Shown here piece after piece: positions 47,802 to 59,900 of a DNA stretch of 64,000 nt. Source of the DNA: Clostridia bacterium (lineage in GTDB: Bacteria > Bacillota > Clostridia > Christensenellales > QALW01); NCBI GenBank assembly GCA_017502165.1, contig JAFVVO010000030.1, forward strand, positions 1-64,000. The letters run 5' to 3'. The notes below the pieces were generated by a model. The model was not told the DNA's origin. It did not search any database and was given only the letters and a program-made list of their open reading frames with translations. Each line of letters starts with the position of its first letter. The stretch's first letter is position 1. Made by a program: the position numbers and the translations under genes.

Positions 47802-49892
47802 TTATTTTTCTTCCTTGACGGGAGAAAGAGCAAACAATCTTGTAAGCTCAAGCTTTGGACGGTTGGGCGGGCAGGATTTAATAAATACCTTGATATAACG
47901 GTATTTTCCGTAGATGGGGTCGCAGAACTTGGGCCATCTGCCGCCGATTGCAACAATATCGCCTTCACGCTCGGTTAAGAAGTCGTAATTAACGCCGTCG
48001 TTGGAGCCGTAGGTGCGGAAGCTGAAGAAAATGGGTGAGGGGGCAGTTTCTGCTTCAAAGCCGATAAAGCCTAAGTCCTTTTCCTCGCCTAAATCGAGAA
48101 CGAGAGTCTGGCTGGTGGCAGGAGCAAAGCCGCGCCAAGCGGTTTCGGAGTTGCCGTCAATAAGATGCTCGGCTTCGTAGCCTTCTTCGAAGGAGGAGGC
48201 TTTAACGGAAACAGATGTAATTTCTTCGCCTAAAACCATATCGGCGGGCACCTTTTGCGTGGGAAGAACGTAATAGGGACGGGCGGTATATTCGCCAAGC
48301 TCACAACAGTTGAGAAGCAATACCCAATCTCTAATAGAAGGCTTTAAGGGAACAACGAACTCACCGTTTTCGGAAACAACGTCGGGCAGGTCGATAAAGG
48401 TGCCGTGAGCGGGGTCAAACCAGCGTGCCTGATAACGAATGTTTTTCTTTAAGCCGTAAACAACGCCCGTTTCTTTTTCTCTTGCGTAGAAGTAGTAAAT
48501 TAAAACGTCCTGACCGATGCGGGCGGCGGAAACGTATCTGCGCATTTCAAATGCACCGCAGTCAAAGCCGAATTCGGGGGTAAGCTTATACCAGCCGACA
48601 TATTCAAAGAAGTTCTTTAAGTGCGTGATTTCCGTTGAGCCGGGCTTATCCATACCGATATACCAGGGCTCAGGTGAATAGGTGGGCCAGCCGCAGTCGT
48701 CCTTCTGATTCCAGCCCATTGCCCAAACGCCCGTTACACCGTAGGTAAAGCCTGCGGAGCCTGATAAAACGGCGTGCCAAGCGCCTACACGGGAAGCGTC
48801 ACAACCGCAGAAGCCGCCGCAGTAGATGTCTTCATACTGACATTCGGTTTCAACGTAGGGCTTGATGTTTTTGCTGTCATAATAGCTCTTATAGAAGAAG
48901 CGTGACTGAATAGTGCCGAGTCCGCCGTGACCCGACTGAAGAGTCCACCACTGATGCCAAGGCGTTGCGTCAAGACTCTGGGCGCGCTCGTCGGAATATT
49001 CCATAGGATACATATGAGCGCCGTTGGGACGGTTATAACCGTCAAGCTTGCCAACTAAGTCGCCAACCTGTTTCCAGATTTCAAAGGTGTTGTAGTGAAG
49101 GTCGGTAATTTCCTGGGCGGTAATCCAAATTGTAGGATAGCAGGCGTATCTTGCAACGCAGTATCTTGCGAACTTTAAGATGGGTTCGGGATTGCTTTCG
49201 TATGCGCGGATAGATGCGGTATGAACACCGAAGCCCATAGCTACGGTCATACCGTAATCGGCAAGATATTCCATCATAATATCCATTGTTTCGTTAAATG
49301 CTTGAGGGTTAATGCGAGTGTATTTCTCACTCCACCATTCGTGAACGGTTTTGTTGCCGCCACCGTCGTTCGTAGCGGAATCAAAATAAGTCTGATAAAC
49401 GTTAAAGCCCTTTGCAACGCGGTCTTTAAGCAAGTGCAGGAACTGATTTCCGCAATTGCAGCCGGGATAGTTGCACTCGTTAAGACGCTCGTAGTCGGGC
49501 ATCTGCCAATGGGTGTCGCCAAGATAGAAGAAAGGCGAACCGTCGCCATAAACGAAATGGCGTTTGCCTTCTTCAAGTCGAACGTAGCCGTGCTTTTCAA
49601 GCTCTGTTTTGGGATTTAAGCAAGGTGCGGCGTTAATTTCGCCTGCGTCCGTTAAGGAAGTATTATCTTTATCGGTGCAGGTGATTTTGTACGTCCATTT
49701 TCCTGCTTTTTCTGCAGAAAAGCGCACCTTCCATTCGTTATCACCGTTCCAGAAGCCCGGAAGAGTAATAACGGTGCCGTCCTCGTGTGTAAAGACTGCA
49801 TCAATATCAACGTCTAAAAAAGGATTCTCGTACTCCTTATCACTGTGAAGCACGATTTCAAGGCGTTTGTAAAGCGTGGTTGAGAGTTTCAT
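47802..49892 (-). CDS. Putative glycoside hydrolase, DUF5060 / DUF4038 type with C-terminal discoidin-like domain
   Basis: This 696-residue protein has an N-terminal beta-sandwich (about residues 8-85, with DAVFTHEDGTVITLPGFWNG and FSAEKAGKWTY) of the DUF5060 type. A TIM barrel of the DUF4038/apiosidase-like type follows (about 100-440, with HFVYGDGSPFFYLGDTHWQM and NVYQTYFDSATN). The C-terminal domain looks like an F5/8-type carbohydrate-binding module (AEHLIDGNSETAWRGF). Family members cleave plant or host glycans. There is no signal peptide, so it probably acts inside the cell on imported oligosaccharides. It has its own promoter at 49922-49950 and GGAGG before the start. The substrate is not predictable from sequence alone. 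Confidence 0.82.
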   Translation of the reverse strand: MKLSTTLYKRLEIVLHSDKEYENPFLDVDIDAVFTHEDGTVITLPGFWNGDNEWKVRFSAEKAGKWTYKITCTDKDNTSLTDAGEINAAPCLNPKTELEKHGYVRLEEGKRHFVYGDGSPFFYLGDTHWQMPDYERLNECNYPGCNCGNQFLHLLKDRVAKGFNVYQTYFDSATNDGGGNKTVHEWWSEKYTRINPQAFNETMDIMMEYLADYGMTVAMGFGVHTASIRAYESNPEPILKFARYCVARYACYPTIWITAQEITDLHYNTFEIWKQVGDLVGKLDGYNRPNGAHMYPMEYSDERAQSLDATPWHQWWTLQSGHGGLGTIQSRFFYKSYYDSKNIKPYVETECQYEDIYCGGFCGCDASRVGAWHAVLSGSAGFTYGVTGVWAMGWNQKDDCGWPTYSPEPWYIGMDKPGSTEITHLKNFFEYVGWYKLTPEFGFDCGAFEMRRYVSAARIGQDVLIYYFYAREKETGVVYGLKKNIRYQARWFDPAHGTFIDLPDVVSENGEFVVPLKPSIRDWVLLLNCCELGEYTARPYYVLPTQKVPADMVLGEEITSVSVKASSFEEGYEAEHLIDGNSETAWRGFAPATSQTLVLDLGEEKDLGFIGFEAETAPSPIFFSFRTYGSNDGVNYDFLTEREGDIVAIGGRWPKFCDPIYGKYRYIKVFIKSCPPNRPKLELTRLFALSPVKEEK

Positions 49893-49921
49893 TGTGTGTC
49901 CTCCTTAAAAATTCTCTATAG

Positions 49922-49950
49922 ATTATACCATAGTACAAAGGGTAATTCAA
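49922..49950 (-). promoter_or_regulatory. Promoter of the DUF4038-type hydrolase gene
   Basis: On the minus strand, TTGAAT (49945-49950) and TATAAT (49922-49927) have a 17-base spacer, 30 bases before the start codon. Confidence 0.75.
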
Positions 49951-49990
49951 CCCTTTTTTGCGTTTTTTTGATAAGTTTTATTTACAAAAA

Positions 49991-50018
49991 AAGTACTGCG
50001 TCATTCGGCACAGTACTT
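49991..50018 (-). terminator. Terminator after the GH20 gene
   Basis: AAGTACTG and CAGTACTT form a perfect 8-base stem with a 12-base loop and, on the minus strand, a T-run. Confidence 0.75.
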
Positions 50019-50031
50019 TTATTTCTTACTG

Positions 50032-51471
50032 TTAAATGTCCTGCACTAAAGCACCTAAAATTTTCATAAAATCGGTAAGTCGGTCGGTAAATTGCGCAGT
50101 TGTAACGGTTCTTGTAAGATTCCAGGTGCGTTCGGAAAGGGCGGCGCAGTTTTCCATTACGAAATCTATTTCTCTTTCGTATGTGTTCTCCCAGGCGCAA
50201 ACCTGAGCGCCTAAAACGTCATCGGTCGGAGCAACGTTAATGGGGTTAAGGGTTGCCTTTGAATGCTCCCACCAATGCTGCCATTGATAAACGTTCCAAT
50301 CTAAAATTTCCTTTACTCCCCAGCGGAGATGCTGATAAGGCACGATATAAAGAGGCTGCCAAGTACAGTTTATTATTTTGAAGCCGTCTTCTAAAAGGTC
50401 GGGGGCGAGGTTGTAATGAGATTCCCAGGCGATAACTATGGTTTCTTTGGGAATTCGCGTTACTCCTTTACGGGGGAAGCCTTCCCAAACGATAGGCGTT
50501 CTGCCTAAATCGAGAACGATTTGGGCGACTCTGCCCGTAAATTCACAGTAAAGGTCTTTCTCGTCTTCAATATTGTGGTCTTTCATATATTTCACGCAGT
50601 GGGGACAGTAATTCCAGGCTTTAACGTTGGCTTCGTCACCGCCGATATGAATATATGGAGAATTGGGGAACATTTCGGCAACTTCGGCTAAAAGAGCCTT
50701 AATTGCTTCGAAGCATTGCTCTTTGCCTGCGCAAACGATAGCGTCTGCAGAAATAACCAAGCCGTTTTCGGTGGTTATAGAGGCGCTGTCGCAGGTAATG
50801 TCGTTTTTGAAGATTTCGGGGTAACTGCGTACTAATGAGGTTGCGTGGCCGGGAACTTCAAATTCGGGAATAATGGTAATAGCGCGCTTTGAGGCGTATT
50901 CGTTAATCAAAGCGATGTCCTCAAAGGAATAGTGGAAATCCTTTGTTGAAATTTCGGGGAACGCCTTTGAGGGAAGAGTGTAAAGCTGATCGTCAATAAA
51001 GTGAAGCTGAATGTGGGAAAGCTTTAACAAAAAGCATACGTCAATATACTTAAGCACGGTGCTTACGGGGTGCCATTGACGTGCCAAATCTACCATTAAG
51101 CCACGGTAGTTTTTGTCGCAATAGTCAAGGATTTCTGCCTGCTTGGCAGTAAATTTGCCGTCGGAAAAGGAAATCATCTGCAAAACGGTGGCAATTGCGT
51201 GGGCAATGCCTTTATCGTTTGAGGCGAAAAGCTTAATGGAGTCTGACGCGGTGATGCGGTACCGGTTTTCCTTAAGTGATGAATCAAAAACAAGCTCGAT
51301 ACCGCCTTCGCCTACGGACGCGGACTTTTTGAATATCTTTTTTGTACATTCCAAAAACGTGGAAAGATATTTGCTCCAAGGCTCGTATTTTGTGCTTATG
51401 CAGGCTGAAACGGTAACTGTTTCGTCCTTTATTTCGATGCTTTTAGGTACGGGAATAATACTGTTTATCAT
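50032..51471 (-). CDS. GH20 beta-N-acetylhexosaminidase
   Basis: This 479-residue hydrolase would release terminal GlcNAc or GalNAc by substrate-assisted catalysis. It has a short N-terminal beta domain (about 1-100), the barrel start YRGLMVDLARQWHPV, HLQLHFIDDQLYTLP, and the catalytic Asp-Glu pair in HIGGDEANVKAW (about residue 275). Trp-rich strands near the C-terminus (YQWQHWWEH) line the pocket. There is no signal peptide, so it is probably cytoplasmic and acts on imported amino-sugar oligosaccharides. GGAG precedes ATG 51471. The gene is followed by a terminator, then a second hydrolase gene in the same direction. Confidence 0.9.
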   Translation of the reverse strand: MINSIIPVPKSIEIKDETVTVSACISTKYEPWSKYLSTFLECTKKIFKKSASVGEGGIELVFDSSLKENRYRITASDSIKLFASNDKGIAHAIATVLQMISFSDGKFTAKQAEILDYCDKNYRGLMVDLARQWHPVSTVLKYIDVCFLLKLSHIQLHFIDDQLYTLPSKAFPEISTKDFHYSFEDIALINEYASKRAITIIPEFEVPGHATSLVRSYPEIFKNDITCDSASITTENGLVISADAIVCAGKEQCFEAIKALLAEVAEMFPNSPYIHIGGDEANVKAWNYCPHCVKYMKDHNIEDEKDLYCEFTGRVAQIVLDLGRTPIVWEGFPRKGVTRIPKETIVIAWESHYNLAPDLLEDGFKIINCTWQPLYIVPYQHLRWGVKEILDWNVYQWQHWWEHSKATLNPINVAPTDDVLGAQVCAWENTYEREIDFVMENCAALSERTWNLTRTVTTAQFTDRLTDFMKILGALVQDI

Positions 51472-51671
51472 GGCTTCTCCTTTTGTGAAAAACGATTTTA
51501 TTTTTGAATGGTTTTAATGGTTACGGTCAGCCGCAATAGACAATTTGTGCAAAATCAATACCAAATCAGGACGGCTTACCGAAACGCAAAATGCCTTAGT
51601 AAATTACAAATATTATAAATTAAACGCAAGGTAAAGTCAACTGTAAAGAGAAATATTCGCAAATAAAAAAA

Positions 51672-51686
51672 CGGGCAAAATGCCCG
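51672..51686 (-). terminator. Terminator after the ZIP transporter gene
   Basis: CGGGC and GCCCG pair around a 5-base loop; on the minus strand seven T bases follow. Confidence 0.75.
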
Positions 51687-51695
51687 CTTAAAAAG

Positions 51696-52469
51696 TTATC
51701 CTAAGGAAACGTCAAGAAACATCATAATTGTAAAGCCCAAAATGCAGCCGAGGGCGGAAAACAAATTCTTTTCCCGTTCTGCTTCGGGAATAAGCTCGTG
51801 ACAGACCACAAAAATCATTGCTCCTGCGGCAAAGGATAACGCAAAGGGAAGTATTGACGAGAAAAATCCAACTAAAAGCGCACCTAAAAATCCAAAAATA
51901 GGCTCGACTACGGCGGATAGCTGACCGAAGAAAAAGCTTTTTGCCCGTGAATAGCCGTCCCGACGCATAGGTATTGATACTGCCGCTCCCTCGGGAAAAT
52001 TCTGAAGGCCTATTCCTATTGCTACGGTAATGGGCCCTAAAAAGTCTGCAAAGGTGCTGTTTGGTACGTTCTTTAAGGCACCGAAGGCAACGCCTACTGC
52101 AAGGCCTTCGGGAATATTATGAAGGGTGATTGAGGAAATGAGCATTGCAGTACGCTTCTTTGCTGAAGAAAACTGATGGGCTTGCTGAAATGAATCAATG
52201 ATTTTATCAAATACTGCTAAAACTAAGCCGCCTGACAAAAAGCCAAGGGATACGAGAATAAATGAAAATAAGGTGCCTGAGGAAAATTCAATTGCAGGTA
52301 AAAGCAGAGACCAAAAGCTTGCGGAAATCATTATTCCTGCTGAAAAACCAAGCATTAAATTTAGTACGTTGTTATTTATCTTCTTAAAAAAGAAAACCGT
52401 AGACGCGCCAAGTGCCGTTAAGAACCAGGTGCCTACGGTTGAAAATAATGCCAATAGCAAATAATTCAA
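51696..52469 (-). CDS. ZIP-family metal transporter (ZupT-like)
   Basis: This 257-residue membrane protein with about eight helices would import divalent metals such as zinc, iron or manganese. The two metal-binding helices carry the family signatures HNIPEGLAVGVAFGAL (helix IV) and GIGLQNFPEGAAVSIP (helix V), which supply the His, Asn and Glu ligands. The cytoplasmic loop between helices III and IV is short and contains QQAHQFSSAKKR. No metal-responsive operator is obvious upstream. Confidence 0.9.
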   Translation of the reverse strand: MNYLLLALFSTVGTWFLTALGASTVFFFKKINNNVLNLMLGFSAGIMISASFWSLLLPAIEFSSGTLFSFILVSLGFLSGGLVLAVFDKIIDSFQQAHQFSSAKKRTAMLISSITLHNIPEGLAVGVAFGALKNVPNSTFADFLGPITVAIGIGLQNFPEGAAVSIPMRRDGYSRAKSFFFGQLSAVVEPIFGFLGALLVGFFSSILPFALSFAAGAMIFVVCHELIPEAEREKNLFSALGCILGFTIMMFLDVSLG

Positions 52470-52524
52470 AACATCACATCCTTTATTGTTAATATATGCA
52501 AAAAGGAGTGATCAGGTCAAAATA

Positions 52525-53805
52525 CTAACGCTTTGCCTTGATTTCGGCCTTGCGTTTAGTTTCATAAGTGATTAAAAATGCACACGCGGCATAGAACAAA
52601 AGCAGAAAAACTCGGGGATTGTACATAAAAATAAGGTCTTCGGTGATGCCTGCAAAATAGAATGCCGTAAGAGTGATAAAGGGGAAAATATATAATCTTC
52701 GTGAGCGGATACAGTAGCGCACCGAAAGCAGAAGCATATAAATGCAGAAGACCATAAACAGTACGAAGGCTATTATGCCAAAATGCCCTAAAACCGCAAG
52801 AAAGGTGTTATGTGCAGAGGTTTGCTCGGGAGAAAGAATTTCTGCCGAGGAATAGAAATCGGCTCCGTTACCGAAGAGCTTTACGTTTGAAAGGGTGTAT
52901 TTCCAGATGGTCCCACGGTTAGAGAAAAGATTTCCGTTTGAAAACGCCGTTACAAACTTTTCCCAGGTTGAAAGATTCTCGATGGAGGAGGGACTTTCTA
53001 CGATATTGCTTGAATCGTCCAGCACGATAAACGCGGAAACGGTGATGGAAACGAGCAGAACAACGCACAGAATAATTGCGAAATTTATTGAGCTTATTTT
53101 ATACGTTACGTGCTTCTTTGCGGCGGTGAATTTGATGCCGATGGCAAGAACGAAAACAAAAACCGTTATAAGAATTGTCATAAAGCCCGTTCGTCCGCCG
53201 GAAGCGCCCGAAAGATATAAAAGCTCGGCAATCAAGCAGGTTAGACAAACGAACATTTCCGTATAGAACTTGCCGGTATTTAACAAAACCCACGCAAGAG
53301 CACAAAGCAGAACGGGAACAAAGGATGCAAGGGCAAGAGAGAAATTATTGTTTATAAAGGGATAAGCGCATAAGCCTAAGGTAATATTTGCCAAAATCGT
53401 TAGGGCACAGGAAAGTAAAAAGAAATTAAAGAAGCCTTCTTCCTGGCCCATAATGACGAATGCGGGCAAAATAATTAAAATCAGCAGGCTGTTAAGGGGG
53501 ATACCGTTAGTTATAATTTCGGAAATAATGCAGACAAGCCCGAAGATAAGCCATAGATATATGGCGTAGTTTTTGATTTTGAATTGAGGCTTTATTTTTT
53601 TTAATGTAAAAAATTCAAAAACCAAAAAGCAGACGCCAGAAAGCACCAAAACAACAATAAGCGGTACAAGCCAAGCCGTCTTAACAAACATTCGCGCAAA
53701 ATCGTTTGCGGCAAGAACCAGTGAAAGACAGATAAATCTTGGCCAAAAGTACGGCATTTGCAGTAATTTATTAAGTTCTACAGTCAGTTTAGTTTCGCCA
53801 GCCAT
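52525..53805 (-). CDS. O-antigen ligase-like polysaccharide polymerase/ligase
   Basis: This polytopic membrane protein of about 426 residues has ten or more helices and matches the O-antigen ligase/Wzy_C pattern. It has a large external loop in the second half (about residues 270-340, with VESPSSIENLSTWEKFVTAFSNGNLFSNRGTIW), where the RGTIW and HNTFLAVLGHFGI elements are characteristic. Such proteins join or polymerise surface polysaccharides. I start at ATG 53805 (GAGG four bases upstream); a TTG at 53817 is an alternative. It is divergent from the giant beta-glucan synthase gene, so a joint role in envelope glycans is possible. Confidence 0.78.
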   Translation of the reverse strand: MAGETKLTVELNKLLQMPYFWPRFICLSLVLAANDFARMFVKTAWLVPLIVVLVLSGVCFLVFEFFTLKKIKPQFKIKNYAIYLWLIFGLVCIISEIITNGIPLNSLLILIILPAFVIMGQEEGFFNFFLLSCALTILANITLGLCAYPFINNNFSLALASFVPVLLCALAWVLLNTGKFYTEMFVCLTCLIAELLYLSGASGGRTGFMTILITVFVFVLAIGIKFTAAKKHVTYKISSINFAIILCVVLLVSITVSAFIVLDDSSNIVESPSSIENLSTWEKFVTAFSNGNLFSNRGTIWKYTLSNVKLFGNGADFYSSAEILSPEQTSAHNTFLAVLGHFGIIAFVLFMVFCIYMLLLSVRYCIRSRRLYIFPFITLTAFYFAGITEDLIFMYNPRVFLLLFYAACAFLITYETKRKAEIKAKR

Positions 53806-53956
53806 AAAACCTCGCAAAAATGAATAGTTTTCTGTAGTATATCACAGTTTTAATCGAAAAGTCAAATCGTAACAAAAAAATAGAAAAAAATGTGATTTTT
53901 GTATTATGAAGGGTAATTTGTAAATAATACAAACTGACGAGTAAACGGAGGTAATT

Positions 53957-56900
53957 ATGATTCGCACAGGGTATTTGAAAAAATATGCTAAAGGCTTGCT
54001 GGAGGAATTAGAAAATTCTTTGGAAAAGCCAATAGTTAAGGACGATTCGGTTTTGTGGCTGAAGGATAACAAAAACAGAATTATTAACCTTTGTACAAGC
54101 TTAATCAGGGAAATTCCAAATAAAAGATTGCCGTCTCAGGATGGGGAAATACGTGTCCTTGAGCTTGCAAGGGAACTGGTTGAGCAGACGGGCGGCTGCG
54201 TTAACAAAGAGACGGTTTTATTAACCGAACGGTTTAATTTAACCTTTGAGGAATATGATTTTTTGCCCGTTGCACTTAAGATTTTTCTGCTTCGGCTTAT
54301 AAATAAGATGGCAAAGGGTGAAGAAAATTCGGCGTATATTCCCAATGCGGTGCGGTCGTTGATTCTTTTTGCGGATATTCGCTTTGATGAGCTTCGGAGC
54401 AAATGCTTAAAACAGGAGAATGCTTTGATGAGCGACGAGGTGTTTGCTATGAGCGATGCTCAGACTCAATGCCTTTACAGAGAAAAAATAGGGGAAATTG
54501 CAAGAAAATCCGATTTAACCGAAATGGAAATCTGTGCGCGCGCCTCTGAGTTTGCAGAAGGTGTAACGGAAAATCTGTTTGGGAAAAACAGGAGACTTTT
54601 CCTTGAGCAAGTGGGCGCAAAGGAAGGCTTTATTTTGCAAAACGGAAAGAAGCTTTATTTTTTCGGGATATTCGCGCTTGTTTTGCTTTTTTCCTTCGCG
54701 GTTGCCCAAGCGTCTGCTTCGATTTTAGGCAAGGTACTGCTTGTTGTTGTTTCTATGGCACCGATAATCGTTACTGCCGTTAATCTGATTAACGGAATAT
54801 TTCTTAAGTTTTTACCTGCAAAGCCTCCTATGAGAATAAAGGAGGAACTGGTTGACGAACCGAAAAACAAAACGGCAGTTGTGCAAACGGTGCTTGTTCC
54901 TTCTTGCAAGGCAGCGGAGGAAAGCGTTAAAAGCATTGAAGAATACTATTTGGGAAACCGCCTTGAAAACGGCGCGTATCTGTTGCTTGCGGATTTATCG
55001 GAAAGCAATACCAAAACGACGCCTCAGGATGAAAAAATAATTCAGGTTCTGAAGGACAAAACGGAGAAACTCAATAAAAAATACGGCGACAGATTTTCTT
55101 TGATTGTGCGGCACAGACAAGAGCGCGACGGCATTTTTTCGGGCTGGGAAAGAAAACGCGGTGCTATAGAGGAATTGGTCACCTTTATCTGCGAAAAGCA
55201 GGCAAATTTCAGAACGGGTGTTAATCTTAATAAGCTTGAGGGAGTAAAATATATTTGTACTCTCGACGCAGACACCGTAATTCTGCCCGACAGCATAAAA
55301 CGGCTTGTTGCGGTGCTTGCGCATCCCGTTAATAAGCTTAAAATTTATTCTTGCGGTGTTTCAGGATACGGGTTAGTTCAACCGAGAATTGATAACGCTC
55401 CCTGCAGACAAACCTTGTTTGGAAAAATTATGTCACCGATTACGGGAATTGACTCCTATTCTTTGCCGGCGCGGGAGCTTTATAACGATTTGTTTTCTTC
55501 CGGTACCTTTTGCGGTAAGGGCGTGTTTTCCGTTGAGGGATATTTTGCTTTGGTAAAAGAGAAAATCAGGCCTAACACGGTGCTTTCTCACGATTTATTG
55601 GAGGGAGAGTTATTACACTCTAAGGGCGCAAACGACGTATCTTTTTTAGATGAATTTCCGCAGACGGCAATTTCCTTTTATAAAAGAAGAGAGCGGTGGA
55701 TAAGAGGGGATTGGCAGCTTGTGCCCTGGCTGTTTTCGGACATTTCGGGCATTTCTAAATGGAAGATATTTTATAATTTGGCGCAATCGGTGTTTTCGGC
55801 GGGAATTTTTCTTCAGCTGCTTGTTGCTCCTTTTCTTTCTTCCGGAGCGTATTATCTGTGCCTTTTAGCGTTTTTGGAATTGCTTTTTCCTGCAATTCAG
55901 GTTTATCTTGATTCGGTAAAGACGGCTTTTGACAGAAGCTTTGCCCTTGACACTCGCTTTCTGCGAAAAAATGCTCTCAAGCGCGCAGGGCTTAGCTTTT
56001 TGTTCTTGCCATACGAATGCTATAGCGGAATTACTGCCGCGTTTAAGGGCTTGTGGAGAAGGCTTATAAGCAGAAAAAATGTGCTTCAGTGGAGCACCTA
56101 TGCTTCAAGCGTGGGGTATTCAAGCATGCTTGAGAATTATAGCTTTTTTGCGTCCTCAATAGCCCTGGCGGTTATATTTTATTTAATTTGTTTTTGGCAG
56201 GGAATAGGCATCGTTACGGGACTTGCATTCAGTATTTTATGGTGCCTGACTCCGTATTTTGCCTCCGTTTTAAGCGTTAAGCCTAAACAAAAGGAAGAAC
56301 GGCTCCTGCCCGATGAGGAAGAAAATCTTAGGCTTCTTGCTCTTCGGACGGTGCGCTTTTTTGACGAGGCTCTTTCGGATAACGGATATTTTATGCCCGA
56401 TAATCTTCAGTTGAAGCCATATTTGGGATATGCTTTAAGAACTTCGCCTACCAATATGGGATTTGCACTTTTAAGCAGTATTTGCGCATTGAAGCTGAAT
56501 GCTTACTCGGTAGGGTATTGTGTTGAGAGCATCAAAAATCAATTAGAGGTGTGCAAAAGGCTTGAAAAGCACAGAGGACATTTGTTTAATTGGTATTCCT
56601 TAAAGAACAAAAAAATAATTGAGAATTACGTTTCTACCGTTGACAGCGGTAATTATTGTGCCTGCTTGATTGCCCTTTGGAGCGCGGTAGAAAGTATAAG
56701 AAAAAGAAAAACCTTAAGCACAGACCAGCTTAAAGCCCTCGGCGACGTGGTTTTATCCTGCGTTGACGGAGTAGATGAGGATACGAAAATTCATTTGCTG
56801 GAGTATGCAAGGGATTTTTCCCATCTTGACGTGCGGCAAGGCGTGCAAAGAATCAGGCAGTTTGTTTCCGACGGCGCCATTGCAAGTAATTCTGAGGTTG

Positions 56901-59900
56901 CGTTTTCAATAAAAATGGCAAGCGCTATGCTTTTCGATTTTGAACGTTTAAGCTTTTCAAACAGGCTTTTAGAAAAGATTAAAGGCACTAAGGAGTTTAA
57001 TCTTAAGCCGCTTAAGGAATATTTGAGTCTGTTCCCGAAATCTGTTAAGGAAACCCTTGAAATAGAAGATTTCGAAAAGACGGTGGACGGATATTTCTGG
57101 TCGGCGGGAAAAGAGAGATACGGAGCGTTAATTAAGGAAATTAAAGGGGAATTCAAGCAAATTTATAATTACGCTTATAAGCTTAATTCGGAATTAAAGA
57201 GTATTGAAAAATTTATAGTTGAGTTTTTAGATGAGATTGATTTTGAGTGTTTGTTCAATAAAGAAAAAATGCTTTTCACCATTGGACTTAACACGGAGCA
57301 AAATCAGCAAAGTCCTTCCTGCTACGATATGCTTTGCTCGGAGGCAAGAATAACGAGCCTTGTTGCCATTGCTCTTGGAAAAATTCCCGCGGAGCACTGG
57401 TTTAAGCTTTCACGTCCGTTTACAAGATTGTTTGAGTCTCCCGTGTGCCTTTCCTGGAGCGGAACGATGTTTGAGTATCTTATGCCAGACATTTTTATTA
57501 AGCCTACGGAAAACTCTATGCTGCACGCTTCGGCAAAGGCGGCGGTGGAGGCGCAAATAAGATTTTCGGCAAAAAACGGCTTATGGGGAATTTCGGAGTC
57601 CTCGTTTAACAGTCTTGATTTGTCTAAGGAGTATAAATACAAAGCGTTCGGCGTGCCTTCGGTTGCCATTTCGTCCTTTAATGCAGAAAAGGTAATTTCA
57701 CCGTATTCCACCTTACTTGCTCTTGAATACCAGCCAAGACGCGCCTTTGATAACGTTGTGCGCCTTGTGGAAAACGGCGCGGCGGGAGTTTACGGCTTCT
57801 TTGAGGCGGTTGACTGCAAGAGAATGAAGGAGGCATTTCCGGGGATAGTTTATACGCATATGGCTCATCATTCAGGTATGGGGCTTTGCGCAATAGTTAA
57901 TTTTTTGTGCGACGGCGCTATAAGAAAAATGTTTTCGTCTGTAAGCTTAATAGGCGCGACGAAAATGCTTCTTGAAGAAAAAATGCCGCTAGGTATTCTG
58001 CCGAGAAAGGAGCTTAAGGAGGAGGTAAACCGAATCAACAGCATTGGGGATCGGTTCGAACGAGAGTTTATTTCTCCCGAAAGACAGTCGGTAGAGCTTA
58101 ACGTTCTGTCGGGTGAAAATATTACCGTTGAAGCAGATTCCCGCGGAAAAATACGCGCGTTTTGCGGTGAATGCTATATAGGCGAGATTTTCGTTTACGT
58201 TGAAGATGATAAAAAACGCTCGGTTTCCTGCTTTCCGATTGGTGATGATTCGGCAAATTACAAGACGGTGTTTTATCCTGAAAAGGTAACGTACTGCTTT
58301 GAGGATTCAGATTTACTTGCTTCGGAAACGGTTGTTGCGGCAGATGAGGGAGAGCAGATTTTATTTAACGTTTCTCTAAAGAAAAAAGGAAAAAATGCGT
58401 CGAAGCAAAGGATAATTCTTGTGATAAAGCCTGCGCTGAACGAGTATTTTGCTTATTGTGCACATCCGTATTTTAACGGCTTGTTCCTTACTTGCGAGCA
58501 AGAGGGCAACAGACTGAATTTGACAAACAACAAAAGCGGAAAAGAAATTTCCTTGCTGGCGGTATCGGAGGAAAACGTCAGCTTTGAGACGGACGGAATT
58601 AAGGTGTTTGGTAGATATAGAGACGAAACGAAGCCTGCCCTTGAGGTTACGGGAGCGGTTAAAAGGGCGCCCATAACACCTATTGTTGCAGGAGAAATTG
58701 AAATTGATTTGGCTTGCGGAGAGCAAAAAGAGGTCACCTTTATTATTGAAAATCCTAAACAAACGAAGAATAAGGCCCAAAATAAAGCGGCTGTAATGCT
58801 TAAAGAAGAAAATGCCAAAATAAATGCCCGTGCCAATATTGAGGGAAATGAAATTTCAATGGAGCAATGGCTCTTGTCGCTTAAGCTTGCTTCCTGCGCG
58901 AGAAATAAAATTAAATGCGCGTCTATAGGAGGAAAGCCTGAGGCTTTATGGAAGTATTCCGTTTCGGATAGCGTTCCCTTGATAACCGTATTACTTGACA
59001 AGGAATTTTCAAAGGAAAAGCTCTTGTCAGTAATTAAAACTGCCGATTATCTTGTTAAAAAGGGATTCAGTCTTCAGGTGATGATTCTTGAAGATAACGG
59101 GCACGATTATTTTGACGGTCAGTTTAATTTCGTTAACGAGCTTATATCAAGCTTTTCGGGGCTGATTCACCACGTTAAAAAGGGTAATATGACCAGCCGG
59201 GAGCTTGAGGAAATAAAGGCAATGAGCTTTGCGTTTATTTCTGCTTCATTTGACGTGCTTTCACAGATAAAAAGGGTTTTGCAGTCGAATTACGAAAAAG
59301 CCGTCCACGTGGCAAATACGGAATATCCGCCCTCTAAAAACGATTGGATTTCAGGTGAGTTTGATTGCGGTTACGGAAGCTTTATTTCCGACGGCAAGGA
59401 GTATTATATTTACGGCAAAACTCCGATGCCTTGGTCAAATATTCTCTGCAACGAGCGTTTCGGGACGCTTGTGACGGAAAACGGCGGAGGGTTTTCCTGG
59501 TGCGATAATGCCTGCTTAAACAAAATAACTCCCTGGTATAACGATGCGGTTTCCGATCCATTGGGAGAGGGACTGTATCTGCGTGATGATAAAACGGGCA
59601 GGTATTGGAGTATTGTGCGAGGCCTTATTGATTACGGTGACGAGCACGACTGTATTTTCGGCAAGGGCTATGCAATATACAGATATAACGGCTTTGGCAT
59701 TAAGCAAAAGCAAACCGTGTTTGTGCATAAGGAAGAAAGCATCAAGGTAATTAACGTTAAGCTTGATAATGCCTCGGCAAGAGAAATTTCTGCGTATTAT
59801 TTCCTAAAACCCGTTCTTGCGGAAAGAAGTGAGGATGCGTTCAGGTTTTTAAGTGTTGAGAGATTTAAGGACGGCTTAATAGCCAAAAGAGGCAAAAAAT

